From an uncultured Flavobacteriia bacterium (GTDB lineage Bacteria > Bacteroidota > Bacteroidia > Flavobacteriales > Flavobacteriaceae), in NCBI GenBank assembly GCA_946482495.1, contig CAMLRV010000094.1, positions 1 through 8,019 on the forward strand: 8,019 nucleotides of DNA, given 5' to 3'. A program made the position numbers and the translations under genes. The notes under the pieces were generated by a model. It ran no database searches and was not told the DNA's origin. It saw nothing but the letters and a program-made list of their open reading frames with translations. This document shows positions 1 through 7,995 of the stretch, in pieces (the stretch's first letter is position 1; every line of letters starts with the position of its first letter).

Positions 1-2991
1 AAAAAAGAATATGATTTCGATGCTCGAATTGAATATGCTAATCTGAGAAAAACGAATTTATATACTAAAGATTCGAAATCAATTCTATCTGGAAACATTC
101 GAATGAAAGCTAAAGGAAATACGCTTGACGATTTAGCTGGAGTTATTGATTTGGAAAATATTTCATATTCTAACCAAAAAGATGATTATCATTTTGATAA
201 TGCTTACATCACTTCTTCGTTTGATGCCAATAATGTAAGAACAATCACGTTGAATTCAACCGATATGATTGATGGAAAGATTGTTGGGAAATATCAAACT
301 AAGCAAATAAGAAAAATTTTAGAGAATGCGGTTGGTAGTTTATATGCCAATTATTCACCGCATAAATTATCTAAAAATCAGTTTTTAGAATTCGATTTTA
401 CAATCTATAATAAAATCTTAGAAGTTTTTTATCCAGATGTTTCTATTGCGGAAAACACCTTTGCAAAAGGAAAAATTAATGCAGATGAAGGTTTGTTTCA
501 ATTTGATTTTAAATCACCATTAGTAAATGCATTTGAAAATAGATTTAGTGGAATCAATATTGATATCGACAATAAAAATCCTTTATATAACGCGTATATC
601 GAGTTAGATAGTTTAAATACAAAAAACTATAAAATTTCGGAATTTAGTTTAATTAATCTAACGCTAAACGATACTTTATTTGCTAGAACCGAATTTAAAG
701 GCGGTATGAAAGGTGAAGATAAATTCGATTTAAACTTATTTCACACGATTGATAAAAACAAACAATCAGTAATTGGATTTAAAAAATCAGATATTACATT
801 TAAAAATTACCAATGGTACATCAATGAAAAAGAAACAGATGGTAATACTGTAATTTTCGATAAAGGATTTAAAAACTTCACTTTTAATCAGTTGAAATTA
901 TCTCATAACGAGCAATTTATTGATTTCAATGGTGAAATGCGAGGCAGCACTTATAAAGATTTAAATTTCACATTTAATGATGTTGATATTTCTAAAGTCA
1001 CACCAGATATACGAAATTTAGATTTAGGTGGAAAATTAAATGGTGAAGTCAGATACAAACAAAATGATTTAATTTACGAGCCTTCAACTAATTTAACAAT
1101 TGACGGTTTAATTGTAAATGAAATTCCGTTGGGCGATTTAAAATTAGATGTTTCTGGAGATGAAACCTTCAAAAAATTTAATGTTGACGCTACAATTTCT
1201 AACGAAGGTGAAGAAACTTTCTTTACAACCGGGATTGTGGAAGTTATCAATAATAGAACCATTTTGAATTTAGATGCTGGTTTTCAAAACTTTAATATTC
1301 AGCCAGTTGGTGGTTTTTTAAAAGGAATTTTAGACAATGTTCGTGGTTATGCTTCGGGTCGTGCTAATATTGTTGGACCTTATGATAATCCTGAGGTTGA
1401 CGGTATTTTATATTTAAATAATGCTGGACTACGTGTGCCTTATACGAATGTAGATTATAACTTTGATAGAAATTCAATTATCGATTTAACAGAAGAAAAA
1501 TTCATCTTTAGAAATATTGATATTGAAGATGTTCATGAAAAAACTAAAGGTATTTTAAGTGGAACAATTTCTCATGATAAATTTGGAGATTGGGAAATGG
1601 ACTTAAAAGTAACTTCAGACCGATTATTAGTTTTAGATACGGAAGATTCTGATGACGCATATTATTACGGAAAAGCATATTTTGATGGTTATGCCACAAT
1701 TGAAGGTCCGGTTGAAGCTTTAGTGATTAATGCCAAAGGAGAAAGTGCGAAAGGAACTTCTATTAAAATTCCTGTAAATGATTCGGAAAGTTTAAGCGAA
1801 AATGGATTAGTACATTTTACCACTCGTGAAGAAAAATATGGAACTAATGATCCTAAAAAGAAACCAACAAAAACTTATCAAGGTATTGATTTGAATTTCG
1901 ATTTTGATATTACTCCAAATGCAGAAATTGAAGTAATTCTTAATAGAGAAACTAAACATTCCATGAAAGGAACTGGGAACGGCTCTATGTACATGAGTAT
2001 CAATACATTAGGTAAATTCCAGATGAATGGTAACTTTATTGTAGAGAAAGGTGAATATTTATTTAGATATGGAAGTATTATCGATAAAAAATTCACGGTT
2101 AAACGTGGTGGAACAATTGACTGGGAAGGTGATCCTTTAGGAGCAAAATTAAATTTGGAAGCAGTTTACAAAACTCAAGCTAATCCAAATGTATTATTAG
2201 AAAATTCAAGTTTTAATAAAAAGATTCCAACAGAAGTTACTATTGGTATTACTGGAGAGTTAGACGCTCCTCAATCTGATTTTAATATTAATTTCCCTAA
2301 CATTACTTCGGTATTAAAAAGCGATATTGGATACCGTTTACAAGATAAAGATTATCGTCAACAACAAGCGTTTGCCTTATTGGCAACTGGTGGATTTATA
2401 GCTCCAAACAACACCAATTATTTTGGTTCATTATTTGAAAAAGCAAGTAGTATTTTTGGAGAAGTATTATCCGATGGTGAAAACAAATTGAAATTGGATG
2501 TTAATTATCAAGTTGGAAACAAACAACAAGAAATTTCAGATAGAGCTTTAGTGACGTTAACTACTCAAGTTAGTGACAGAATTAGTATCAATGGAAATGT
2601 TGGAGTTCCAGTTAATGGGATCAATCAATCATATGTAGTGGGTAATGTGGAAGTTGAAATGAGATTAAATGATGATGGTACTTTAACAGCACGTGTTTTC
2701 AATAAAGAAACTGATTTAAATTCAAATGCGATTGGACAAAACATTGGTTATACTCAAGGAATTGGGTTATCTTACACGGTAGATTTTGACGATTTTAAAG
2801 AATTACTTCATAAGTTATTTAAATCTCAAAAAGACAAAAATAATCCTGATAGGCCAATTGATGAATCTAATGATTCTGAAACCAATCCTGAATTTATTAA
2901 TTTTATTGAGGAAACCAGAAAACGTCAAATCAAAGAAGAGAAAAAACCTGACCATAAAGACAAGGCTCCAGATATTAATGATTTAGATTAG
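1..2991 (+). CDS. tamB: TamB-like translocation/assembly module protein, 5'-truncated by the window edge
   Basis: The reading frame is open from base 1 to the TAG at 2989-2991, giving 996 visible residues. The ATG at 103 is internal, because in-frame coding continues upstream without a stop, so the true start and any N-terminal membrane anchor lie outside the window. The visible part is rich in short alternating beta-strand stretches with repeated modules of the form G-x-A-x-I-x-G-P (around residues 452-460 and 563-570), as in AsmA/TamB beta-groove proteins. The C-terminal TamB (DUF490) region is clear: a GNFIVEKGEYLFRYGSI block from about residue 677, then an FALLATGGF block at 791-799 and a final beta-rich section. 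A charged Lys/Asp/Glu tail follows (941-996). Family members span the periplasm from the inner membrane and work with a BamA/TamA-type outer-membrane partner; roles in outer-membrane protein insertion and phospholipid transport are known in proteobacteria. The partner here is not visible. Family call is firm; the exact role is inferred. Confidence 0.9.
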   Translation, partial: KKEYDFDARIEYANLRKTNLYTKDSKSILSGNIRMKAKGNTLDDLAGVIDLENISYSNQKDDYHFDNAYITSSFDANNVRTITLNSTDMIDGKIVGKYQTKQIRKILENAVGSLYANYSPHKLSKNQFLEFDFTIYNKILEVFYPDVSIAENTFAKGKINADEGLFQFDFKSPLVNAFENRFSGINIDIDNKNPLYNAYIELDSLNTKNYKISEFSLINLTLNDTLFARTEFKGGMKGEDKFDLNLFHTIDKNKQSVIGFKKSDITFKNYQWYINEKETDGNTVIFDKGFKNFTFNQLKLSHNEQFIDFNGEMRGSTYKDLNFTFNDVDISKVTPDIRNLDLGGKLNGEVRYKQNDLIYEPSTNLTIDGLIVNEIPLGDLKLDVSGDETFKKFNVDATISNEGEETFFTTGIVEVINNRTILNLDAGFQNFNIQPVGGFLKGILDNVRGYASGRANIVGPYDNPEVDGILYLNNAGLRVPYTNVDYNFDRNSIIDLTEEKFIFRNIDIEDVHEKTKGILSGTISHDKFGDWEMDLKVTSDRLLVLDTEDSDDAYYYGKAYFDGYATIEGPVEALVINAKGESAKGTSIKIPVNDSESLSENGLVHFTTREEKYGTNDPKKKPTKTYQGIDLNFDFDITPNAEIEVILNRETKHSMKGTGNGSMYMSINTLGKFQMNGNFIVEKGEYLFRYGSIIDKKFTVKRGGTIDWEGDPLGAKLNLEAVYKTQANPNVLLENSSFNKKIPTEVTIGITGELDAPQSDFNINFPNITSVLKSDIGYRLQDKDYRQQQAFALLATGGFIAPNNTNYFGSLFEKASSIFGEVLSDGENKLKLDVNYQVGNKQQEISDRALVTLTTQVSDRISINGNVGVPVNGINQSYVVGNVEVEMRLNDDGTLTARVFNKETDLNSNAIGQNIGYTQGIGLSYTVDFDDFKELLHKLFKSQKDKNNPDRPIDESNDSETNPEFINFIEETRKRQIKEEKKPDHKDKAPDINDLD

Positions 2992-3020
2992 ATTCTTGTA
3001 CCTAAATCAAAATGAGTTTT

Positions 3021-3054
3021 ATTCTATCAAAACTAAAATAGATAGGAATAGAAT
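3021..3054. repeat. Inverted repeat downstream of tamB (weak terminator candidate)
   Basis: ATTCTAT at 3021-3027 is matched perfectly by ATAGAAT at 3048-3054, and an alternative pairing uses GATAGGAAT at 3041-3049. It lies 29 bases after the tamB stop, where a terminator would be expected. There is no G+C-rich stem and no clean T-run after it, so a terminator role is only a guess. Confidence 0.25.
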
Positions 3055-3115
3055 CAATAATTTCGGTTAAATACTAAAAATTTATTAACGAAAACGTTTG
3101 AAACTTGAATTATAC

Positions 3116-3158
3116 TTGAAAATAAGTCGTTTTTTAGTATAATATGTAAATTCCTTTG
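3116..3158 (+). promoter_or_regulatory. Possible pfkA promoter region
   Basis: The spacer before pfkA offers two candidates. The first is TTG at 3116-3118, then 19 bases, then TATAATATG at 3138-3146: good spacing for the Bacteroidota TTG/TAnnTTTG promoter, but the -7 box is only a partial match. The second is TTCCTTTG at 3151-3158, one base off TAnnTTTG and about 28 bases before the ATG, but with no TTG at the right distance. A promoter somewhere here is likely because pfkA is 195 bases from tamB; the exact element is uncertain. Confidence 0.35.
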
Positions 3159-3186
3159 CTAATTTTACAATTATATAATTTTGAAT

Positions 3187-4173
3187 ATGTCATCAACAAT
3201 TAAGAAAATAGGAGTTTTAACTTCAGGAGGTGATGCTCCAGGAATGAATGCAGCGATTAGAGCTGTGGTTCGTGCTTGTTCTTACTATAATGTAGAATGT
3301 GTGGGAATTTACAGAGGATATCAAGGAATGATTGAAGGTGATTTTAAACCTATGGGACCACGTGATGTTAAAAACATTATTAATAAAGGTGGTACGATTT
3401 TAAAATCTGCACGTTCAAAAGATTTCATGACAGCTGAAGGAAGAAAAAAAGCTCATGATAATTTAAAAGCACAAGATATAGATTCTTTAGTGGTTATTGG
3501 TGGTGATGGAACGTTTACTGGTGCTGAGATTTTTAATGAAGAATTTGGGTTTTCAGTTATCGGAATTCCCGGAACAATTGATAATGACATTTTTGGTACG
3601 AGTCATACTTTAGGCTATGATACGGCTTTAAATACTGTGGTTGAAGCGATTGATAAAATTAGAGATACAGCCAATTCTCATAACCGATTATTTTTTGTGG
3701 AAGTGATGGGAAGAGATGCAGGTCATATTGCTTTAAATGCAGGAATTGGAGCAGGAGCAGAGGAGATTTTAATTCCAGAAGAAGATTTCGGTTTAGATCG
3801 TTTATTAGAATCTTTAAAACGAAGTAAAGAATCTGGTAAAGCCTCAAGTATTGTTGTGGTTTCTGAAGGTGATAAAATTGGTAAAAACGTTTTCGAACTC
3901 AAAGATTATGTAGAAGAAAACATGCCAGAATACGATGTCCGAGTTTCAGTATTAGGACACATGCAACGTGGTGGCGCACCATCTTGTTTTGATAGAGTGT
4001 TAGCTTCTCGTTTAGGAGTAAAAGCAGTAGAAAGTTTACTAGAAGGAAAATCAAATTATATGGTGGGATTGCAATACGATAAAATTTCATTAACACCATT
4101 AGAACAAGCTATTAAAGGGCAAAGTGAAATTGATATGGAATTGGTAAAAGTTTCGGATATTGTTTCGTCTTAA
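3187..4173 (+). CDS. pfkA: ATP-dependent 6-phosphofructokinase
   Basis: This enzyme phosphorylates fructose-6-phosphate to fructose-1,6-bisphosphate, the committing step of glycolysis, in the cytoplasm. From the ATG at 3187 the product is 328 residues, a usual length for bacterial PfkA. The TTG at 3181 would add only Met-Asn and matches the family N-terminus less well, so I prefer the ATG; no Shine-Dalgarno sequence helps. Visible motifs: LTSGGDAPGMNAAIR (11-25, nucleotide-binding loop), GGDGT (105-109), PGTIDND (128-134, catalytic Asp132), MGRDAGH (174-180), SEG (226-228) and HMQRGG (258-263, substrate binding). Gly108 in GGDGT and Gly129 in PGTIDND are the residues expected of ATP users; the pyrophosphate-dependent class carries Asp and Lys there. 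It is followed by gapA after 196 bases. Nothing looks truncated or frameshifted. Confidence 0.97.
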   Translation: MSSTIKKIGVLTSGGDAPGMNAAIRAVVRACSYYNVECVGIYRGYQGMIEGDFKPMGPRDVKNIINKGGTILKSARSKDFMTAEGRKKAHDNLKAQDIDSLVVIGGDGTFTGAEIFNEEFGFSVIGIPGTIDNDIFGTSHTLGYDTALNTVVEAIDKIRDTANSHNRLFFVEVMGRDAGHIALNAGIGAGAEEILIPEEDFGLDRLLESLKRSKESGKASSIVVVSEGDKIGKNVFELKDYVEENMPEYDVRVSVLGHMQRGGAPSCFDRVLASRLGVKAVESLLEGKSNYMVGLQYDKISLTPLEQAIKGQSEIDMELVKVSDIVSS

Positions 4174-4196
4174 AAAAGAACCAAGAGCAAAAAATA

Positions 4197-4291
4197 AAGT
4201 AAAAAGGCAAAAGTAAAAAGTAAAAACCTTTGCGGACTTTGCGAATGCATAGCGTTTCTTTACGGTTAAATTGAAAGAGCCAAGTAAAAAG
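4197..4291. repeat. A-rich direct repeats AAGTAAAAAG in the pfkA-gapA spacer
   Basis: AAGTAAAAAG occurs three times, at 4197-4206, 4211-4220 and 4282-4291, the first two 14 bases apart. Related fragments (CCAAGAGC at 4181, GAGCCAAG at 4277) flank them. The + strand is extremely purine-rich across about 4174-4325. Low-complexity slippage or decayed copies of an intergenic repeat family would both fit. Confidence 0.5.
4227..4270. repeat. CTTTGCG-type intergenic repeat unit
   Basis: CTTTGCG occurs at 4228-4234 and again at 4237-4243, and a degenerate CTTTACG at 4258-4264 runs into GGTTAAA. The whole block is more G+C-rich than the A-rich DNA on both sides. It resembles a dispersed non-coding repeat that I recall in flavobacterial intergenic regions (strings of CTTTGCG ending in CTTTGCGGTTAAA). 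The tandem units are seen directly; family membership is from memory and needs a genome-wide comparison. Confidence 0.5.
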
Positions 4292-4326
4292 ATATAAATA
4301 AAAATAAAAAGTAATAGATAATAAAT

Positions 4327-4350
4327 AAAGCTGCTACGAAGCAGTTTTTT
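4327..4350 (+). terminator. Terminator-like hairpin between pfkA and gapA
   Basis: AAAGCTGCT (4327-4335) pairs with AGCAGTTTT (4340-4348) around the loop ACGA, giving nine pairs including one G-T, and runs into six T's (4345-4350). This is a compact intrinsic terminator shape. It lies 153 bases after the pfkA stop and only 19 bases before the gapA ATG, so it could end the pfkA transcript or act as an attenuator in the gapA leader. No clear gapA promoter is visible between it and the start codon. Confidence 0.6.
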
Positions 4351-4357
4351 AATGTAA

Positions 4358-5380
<1,023 letters not shown>

Positions 5381-5393
5381 ATGGATTGGCGTT

Positions 5394-5423
5394 TTGGGTT
5401 CTGATTTTAAAATGCTATTTTCA
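5394..5423 (+). promoter_or_regulatory. Possible promoter for the BadF/BadG-type kinase gene
   Basis: TTG at 5394-5396 is followed after 19 bases by TATTTTCA at 5416-5423, a near match to the Bacteroidota pattern TTG...TAnnTTTG with the last bases off. It would start a transcript about 30 bases before the ATG at 5462. Readthrough from gapA, 81 bases away, is the alternative. Confidence 0.35.
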
Positions 5424-5453
5424 CATCCCATAAAAAACAACCAAACTCAGAAC
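5398..5453. repeat. Inverted repeat GTTCTGA/TCAGAAC in the gapA-kinase spacer
   Basis: GTTCTGA (5398-5404) and TCAGAAC (5447-5453) are perfect inverted copies 42 bases apart, and the pairing continues outward past one mismatch into T/A runs. They could form the base of a long hairpin ending gapA, or a two-half-site element around the candidate promoter. There is no T-run after the right arm on the + strand, so it is not a standard terminator. Confidence 0.3.
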
Positions 5454-5461
5454 TAAAAAAA

Positions 5462-6313
5462 ATGAAATTACTTGTAGATAGCGGTTCCACAAAAGCCGAT
5501 TGGATTGCCATTGATGATAACGGAAAAGTATTGTTTACTACACAATCTTTAGGTCTAAATCCGGAAGTATTAACTAAAGAAGAAATTATTTTCCGTTTAA
5601 ACGATAAATTTGATATTTCTCAAAATAAAGATAAAGCATCGCATTTGTTTTTTTATGGTGCAGGTTGTGGAACAGATAGAATGAAGTTTTTTCTAGCCGA
5701 TATTTTTAAAGAATATTTTACAAATGCTGCAGTTACTGTTCATGAAGATACGTATGCAGCGGTTTTTGCAACCACACCTAAAAATGAAAAAGCTATTGTT
5801 TGTATTTTAGGAACGGGTTCAAATTGTAGTTATTTTGACGGAAATGTGTTACATCAAAAAGTACAATCATTAGGTTATATAGCCATGGATGATTGTAGTG
5901 GAAACAGATTTGGACGTCATTTAATTCGTTCGTATTATTTCAATCAAATGCCAAAACATTTAGCGGAAGCTTTCGAAAAAGAATACGATTTAGATGCCGA
6001 TGTGATTAAAGAGAATTTTTATAAAAAACCAAATCCAAATGCTTATTTAGCAACTTTTGCCGAGTTTTTAATTAAAAATAAAGACGAAGCAATTTGCCAA
6101 AAATTCATTCGTGAAGAAATGGTGGCATTTGTAGAATGTTACATCATGCAATTTGAAAATTATAAAGAGGTTCCCGTTCATTTTATTGGTTCGATTGCGT
6201 TTTATTTAAGAGAGGAATTAGAAGCTGTTTTAAACGAATACGGAATTACAATTGGAAATGTTTTACGACGACCAATTGACGGCTTAATTGAATTTCACGT
6301 TGGGAATAATTAA
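5462..6313 (+). CDS. BadF/BadG/BcrA/BcrD ATPase-family kinase (possible N-acetylglucosamine kinase)
   Basis: This is an ASKHA-fold (actin/hexokinase-like) ATP-binding protein of 283 residues. Visible motifs are the N-terminal phosphate-1 loop DSGSTKADW (6-14), HED (94-96) with Asp96 a candidate catalytic base, the phosphate-2 loop ILGTGSNCSYFDG (115-127), and a HFIGSIAFYL stretch (240-249) as the C-terminal adenosine-binding part. Bacteroidota members of this family are usually labelled N-acetylglucosamine kinase; other relatives act on glucosamine or are activators of 2-hydroxyacyl-CoA dehydratases, but the Cys residues of those activators' iron-sulfur site are not evident. The segment that usually reads GDEGSG is MDDCSG here (142-147), which may mark a distinct subgroup. 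Its place after pfkA and gapA favours a sugar substrate. Whether it is co-transcribed with gapA (81-base gap) is open; a strong terminator follows it. Family is firm, substrate is not. Confidence 0.85.
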   Translation: MKLLVDSGSTKADWIAIDDNGKVLFTTQSLGLNPEVLTKEEIIFRLNDKFDISQNKDKASHLFFYGAGCGTDRMKFFLADIFKEYFTNAAVTVHEDTYAAVFATTPKNEKAIVCILGTGSNCSYFDGNVLHQKVQSLGYIAMDDCSGNRFGRHLIRSYYFNQMPKHLAEAFEKEYDLDADVIKENFYKKPNPNAYLATFAEFLIKNKDEAICQKFIREEMVAFVECYIMQFENYKEVPVHFIGSIAFYLREELEAVLNEYGITIGNVLRRPIDGLIEFHVGNN

Positions 6314-6332
6314 AATTTCACAATAATTTTTT

Positions 6333-6370
6333 AAAAACCTTAGTAGATAAAACTATCTCTAAGGTTTTTT
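6333..6370 (+). terminator. Strong intrinsic terminator after the kinase gene
   Basis: AAAAACCTTAG (6333-6343) pairs perfectly with CTAAGGTTTTT (6359-6369), and AGATA/TATCT continues the stem inside a one-base bulge to an AAAC loop (6350-6353). The right arm merges with a T-run (6365-6370) and further T's. Because the left arm starts with five A's the structure could also stop transcription from the other strand. It begins 20 bases after the stop codon and separates the glycolytic genes from nhaA-mgsA. Confidence 0.9.
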
Positions 6371-6394
6371 CTTTTAAGATGATTTAAAAATAAG

Positions 6395-6402
6395 TATTTT
6401 TG
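6395..6402 (+). promoter_or_regulatory. Bacteroidota -7 promoter element for nhaA-mgsA
   Basis: TATTTTTG matches the Bacteroidota -7 consensus TAnnTTTG exactly, 24 bases before the nhaA ATG and just after the terminator. No TTG -33 element is seen 17-23 bases upstream, where the terminator T-run lies, so the promoter may be weak or depend on an activator. A new transcript start here is expected because the terminator blocks readthrough. Confidence 0.5.
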
Positions 6403-6426
6403 TAATTAATCAAATCTTTATTAAGC

Positions 6427-7584
6427 ATGAAATTAACCCAACTATTTAAAGACTTTTTCGAGAGTGAAAAACTAGGCGGATTGGTATTAATAGTTTGTAC
6501 ATTAATTTCATTATTAGTTGCCAATTCTTCTTTTGGAGAAAGTTATCATCATTATTGGTTAACGGAAATCTCTGGACAACCTTTAGAATATTGGGTAAAT
6601 GATGGTTTAATGACGATTTTCTTTTTATTAATCGGTTTAGAGTTAGAACGAGAAGTCTATATTGGTGAATTATCGAATATAAAAGAAGCTTTATTACCCA
6701 TTTTTGCAGCAATAGGAGGAATGCTAGTACCAGCTGGAATCTATTTGTTCTTTAATTTTGGTACCGAAACCCAATCTGGTGCCGGAATTCCGATGGCAAC
6801 AGATATTGCTTTTGCCTTGGGAATTTTATCGTTATTAGGAAATCGTGTGCCAACTTCTCTAAAAGTATTCTTAACTGCATTAGCTGTTATAGACGATTTA
6901 GGCGCAATTTTAATCATCGCTATTTTTTATACGAAAAACTTACTTTGGGGAAATCTTTTAATCTCGTTAGGAATCTTTATAGCACTTTATGTTATGGGTA
7001 AATTCTTTAAGGTTAGAAATTTATTGCCATATTTAATTGGTGGTGTTTTAATGTGGTATTTTATGTTGCATTCTGGAGTTCATGCCACAATAACTGGAGT
7101 TTTATTAGCTTTTGCCATTCCTTTTGGAAAAGGTGACGAAACTTCCACTTCTTATATTTTGCAACATTTTTTGCATAAACCAGTAGCGTTTATCATTTTG
7201 CCAATTTTTGCATTAGCCAACACAGCAATTATCATGAGTGGAGATATTTCTCAAACTCTTACTGAGAATTATAGTTTAGGAATTGCGATCGGATTAATTA
7301 TTGGAAAACCTTTGGGGATATTTGCATTAACATTTATCGCCGTTAAATTTGGTTTATGTAAACTATCAACTGATTTAAATTGGAAAGCGATTTTCGGAGT
7401 TGGATTTTTAGGAGGAATTGGCTTTACAATGTCGATTTTTATTACTTTATTAGCTTTTGATAACGATACAATTATAAATAATGCTAAATTTATAATTCTA
7501 CTTTCTTCCTTATTTGCTGGTGTTTTAGGATTTGTATTTTTGAAAACCGCATTGAAAGATTCGCAAATTGAAGTTGAAGAATAA
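6427..7584 (+). CDS. nhaA: Na+/H+ antiporter NhaA
   Basis: An inner-membrane antiporter that exports Na+ (or Li+) in exchange for protons, important for Na+ tolerance and cytoplasmic pH. The 385-residue length matches the family. The protein is dominated by hydrophobic segments, about eleven to twelve by eye. Key sites line up with E. coli NhaA: TDIAFALG (125-132, Asp126 corresponding to E. coli Asp133), the ion-binding pair Asp156-Asp157 in ALAVIDDLGA (E. coli Asp163-Asp164), Lys294 in IIGKPLG (E. coli Lys300), and SGVHATITGV with His219 (E. coli His225). The N-terminal amphipathic helix before TM1 and the FFLLIGLELERE segment (65-76) are also typical. The ATG at 6427 lies in an A/T-rich leader without Shine-Dalgarno. 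mgsA starts 10 bases after the stop, so the two are almost certainly one transcript. No key residue is missing. Confidence 0.97.
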   Translation: MKLTQLFKDFFESEKLGGLVLIVCTLISLLVANSSFGESYHHYWLTEISGQPLEYWVNDGLMTIFFLLIGLELEREVYIGELSNIKEALLPIFAAIGGMLVPAGIYLFFNFGTETQSGAGIPMATDIAFALGILSLLGNRVPTSLKVFLTALAVIDDLGAILIIAIFYTKNLLWGNLLISLGIFIALYVMGKFFKVRNLLPYLIGGVLMWYFMLHSGVHATITGVLLAFAIPFGKGDETSTSYILQHFLHKPVAFIILPIFALANTAIIMSGDISQTLTENYSLGIAIGLIIGKPLGIFALTFIAVKFGLCKLSTDLNWKAIFGVGFLGGIGFTMSIFITLLAFDNDTIINNAKFIILLSSLFAGVLGFVFLKTALKDSQIEVEE

Positions 7585-7594
7585 TTTTTGAAAC

Positions 7595-7984
7595 ATGACA
7601 AATAAAAAAACAGAAATAGCAGTTATAGCACACGATGGTAAAAAAGCAGATATGGTTCAGTTTTTAAACAGAAACCAAGAGCTTCTATTGAAAGAAAATA
7701 TTAAAATTATTGCTACTGGAACAACTGGTGGTAAAGTAGAAGCCGCTGGAATTAAAGTCAAAAAAATGCTTAGTGGACCATTAGGAGGCGATGCACAAAT
7801 TGCAGCTAGAGTTGCGGAAGGTAAAACCAAAATGGTTCTGTTTTTCAAAGACCCAATGAGTAGCCATCCACACGAACCAGATATTAATATGTTAATTCGC
7901 GTTTGCGATGTGCATAATGTGCCATTAGCTACAAATGAAGCTACAGCCCAATTGTTATTAAACGCTTTATTGTTGGAAGATTAA
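7595..7984 (+). CDS. mgsA: Methylglyoxal synthase
   Basis: It converts dihydroxyacetone phosphate to methylglyoxal plus phosphate, a bypass that frees phosphate when sugar phosphates build up. The product has 129 residues, shorter than the 152 of E. coli because it lacks the longer N- and C-terminal ends; the core is complete. Visible conserved segments are IAHDGKK (11-17), the phosphate-binding ATGTTGG (40-46), LSGPLGGDAQ (59-68) with Asp66 equal to E. coli catalytic Asp71, FFKDP (83-87, Asp86), HPHEPD (91-96) with His93 and Asp96 corresponding to E. coli His98 and Asp101, and PLATNEATA (110-118). It follows nhaA by 10 bases with no promoter or terminator between them. E. coli MgsA is inhibited by phosphate; the same is likely but not visible here. 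The product is toxic, so its expression with an ion antiporter is notable. Confidence 0.97.
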   Translation: MTNKKTEIAVIAHDGKKADMVQFLNRNQELLLKENIKIIATGTTGGKVEAAGIKVKKMLSGPLGGDAQIAARVAEGKTKMVLFFKDPMSSHPHEPDINMLIRVCDVHNVPLATNEATAQLLLNALLLED

Positions 7985-7995
7985 AACTAAAAGAC

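Noticed and set aside
103..105. ATG at 103 as the start of the TamB-like gene
   Set aside because: The same frame is open to base 1 with coding-like sequence, and the family needs a much longer N-terminal part, so this Met is internal.
2786..2986. Short + frame overlapping the end of the TamB-like gene
   Set aside because: It is a shifted frame of an A/T-rich charged tail, with an Ile/Leu/Lys-rich product and no independent start signal.
3181..3183. TTG as the pfkA start codon
   Set aside because: The ATG six bases later gives the family-typical N-terminus and a 328-residue product; nothing favours the TTG.
4197..4291. CRISPR-like array from spaced repeats
   Set aside because: Repeats are only about 10 bases, irregularly spaced and low-complexity, with no unique spacers of constant length and no cas genes.
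7269..7601. Minus-strand open frame of 110 codons inside nhaA
   Set aside because: It lies fully antisense to a well-supported nhaA and reflects codon bias of the sense gene; no leader or family resemblance.
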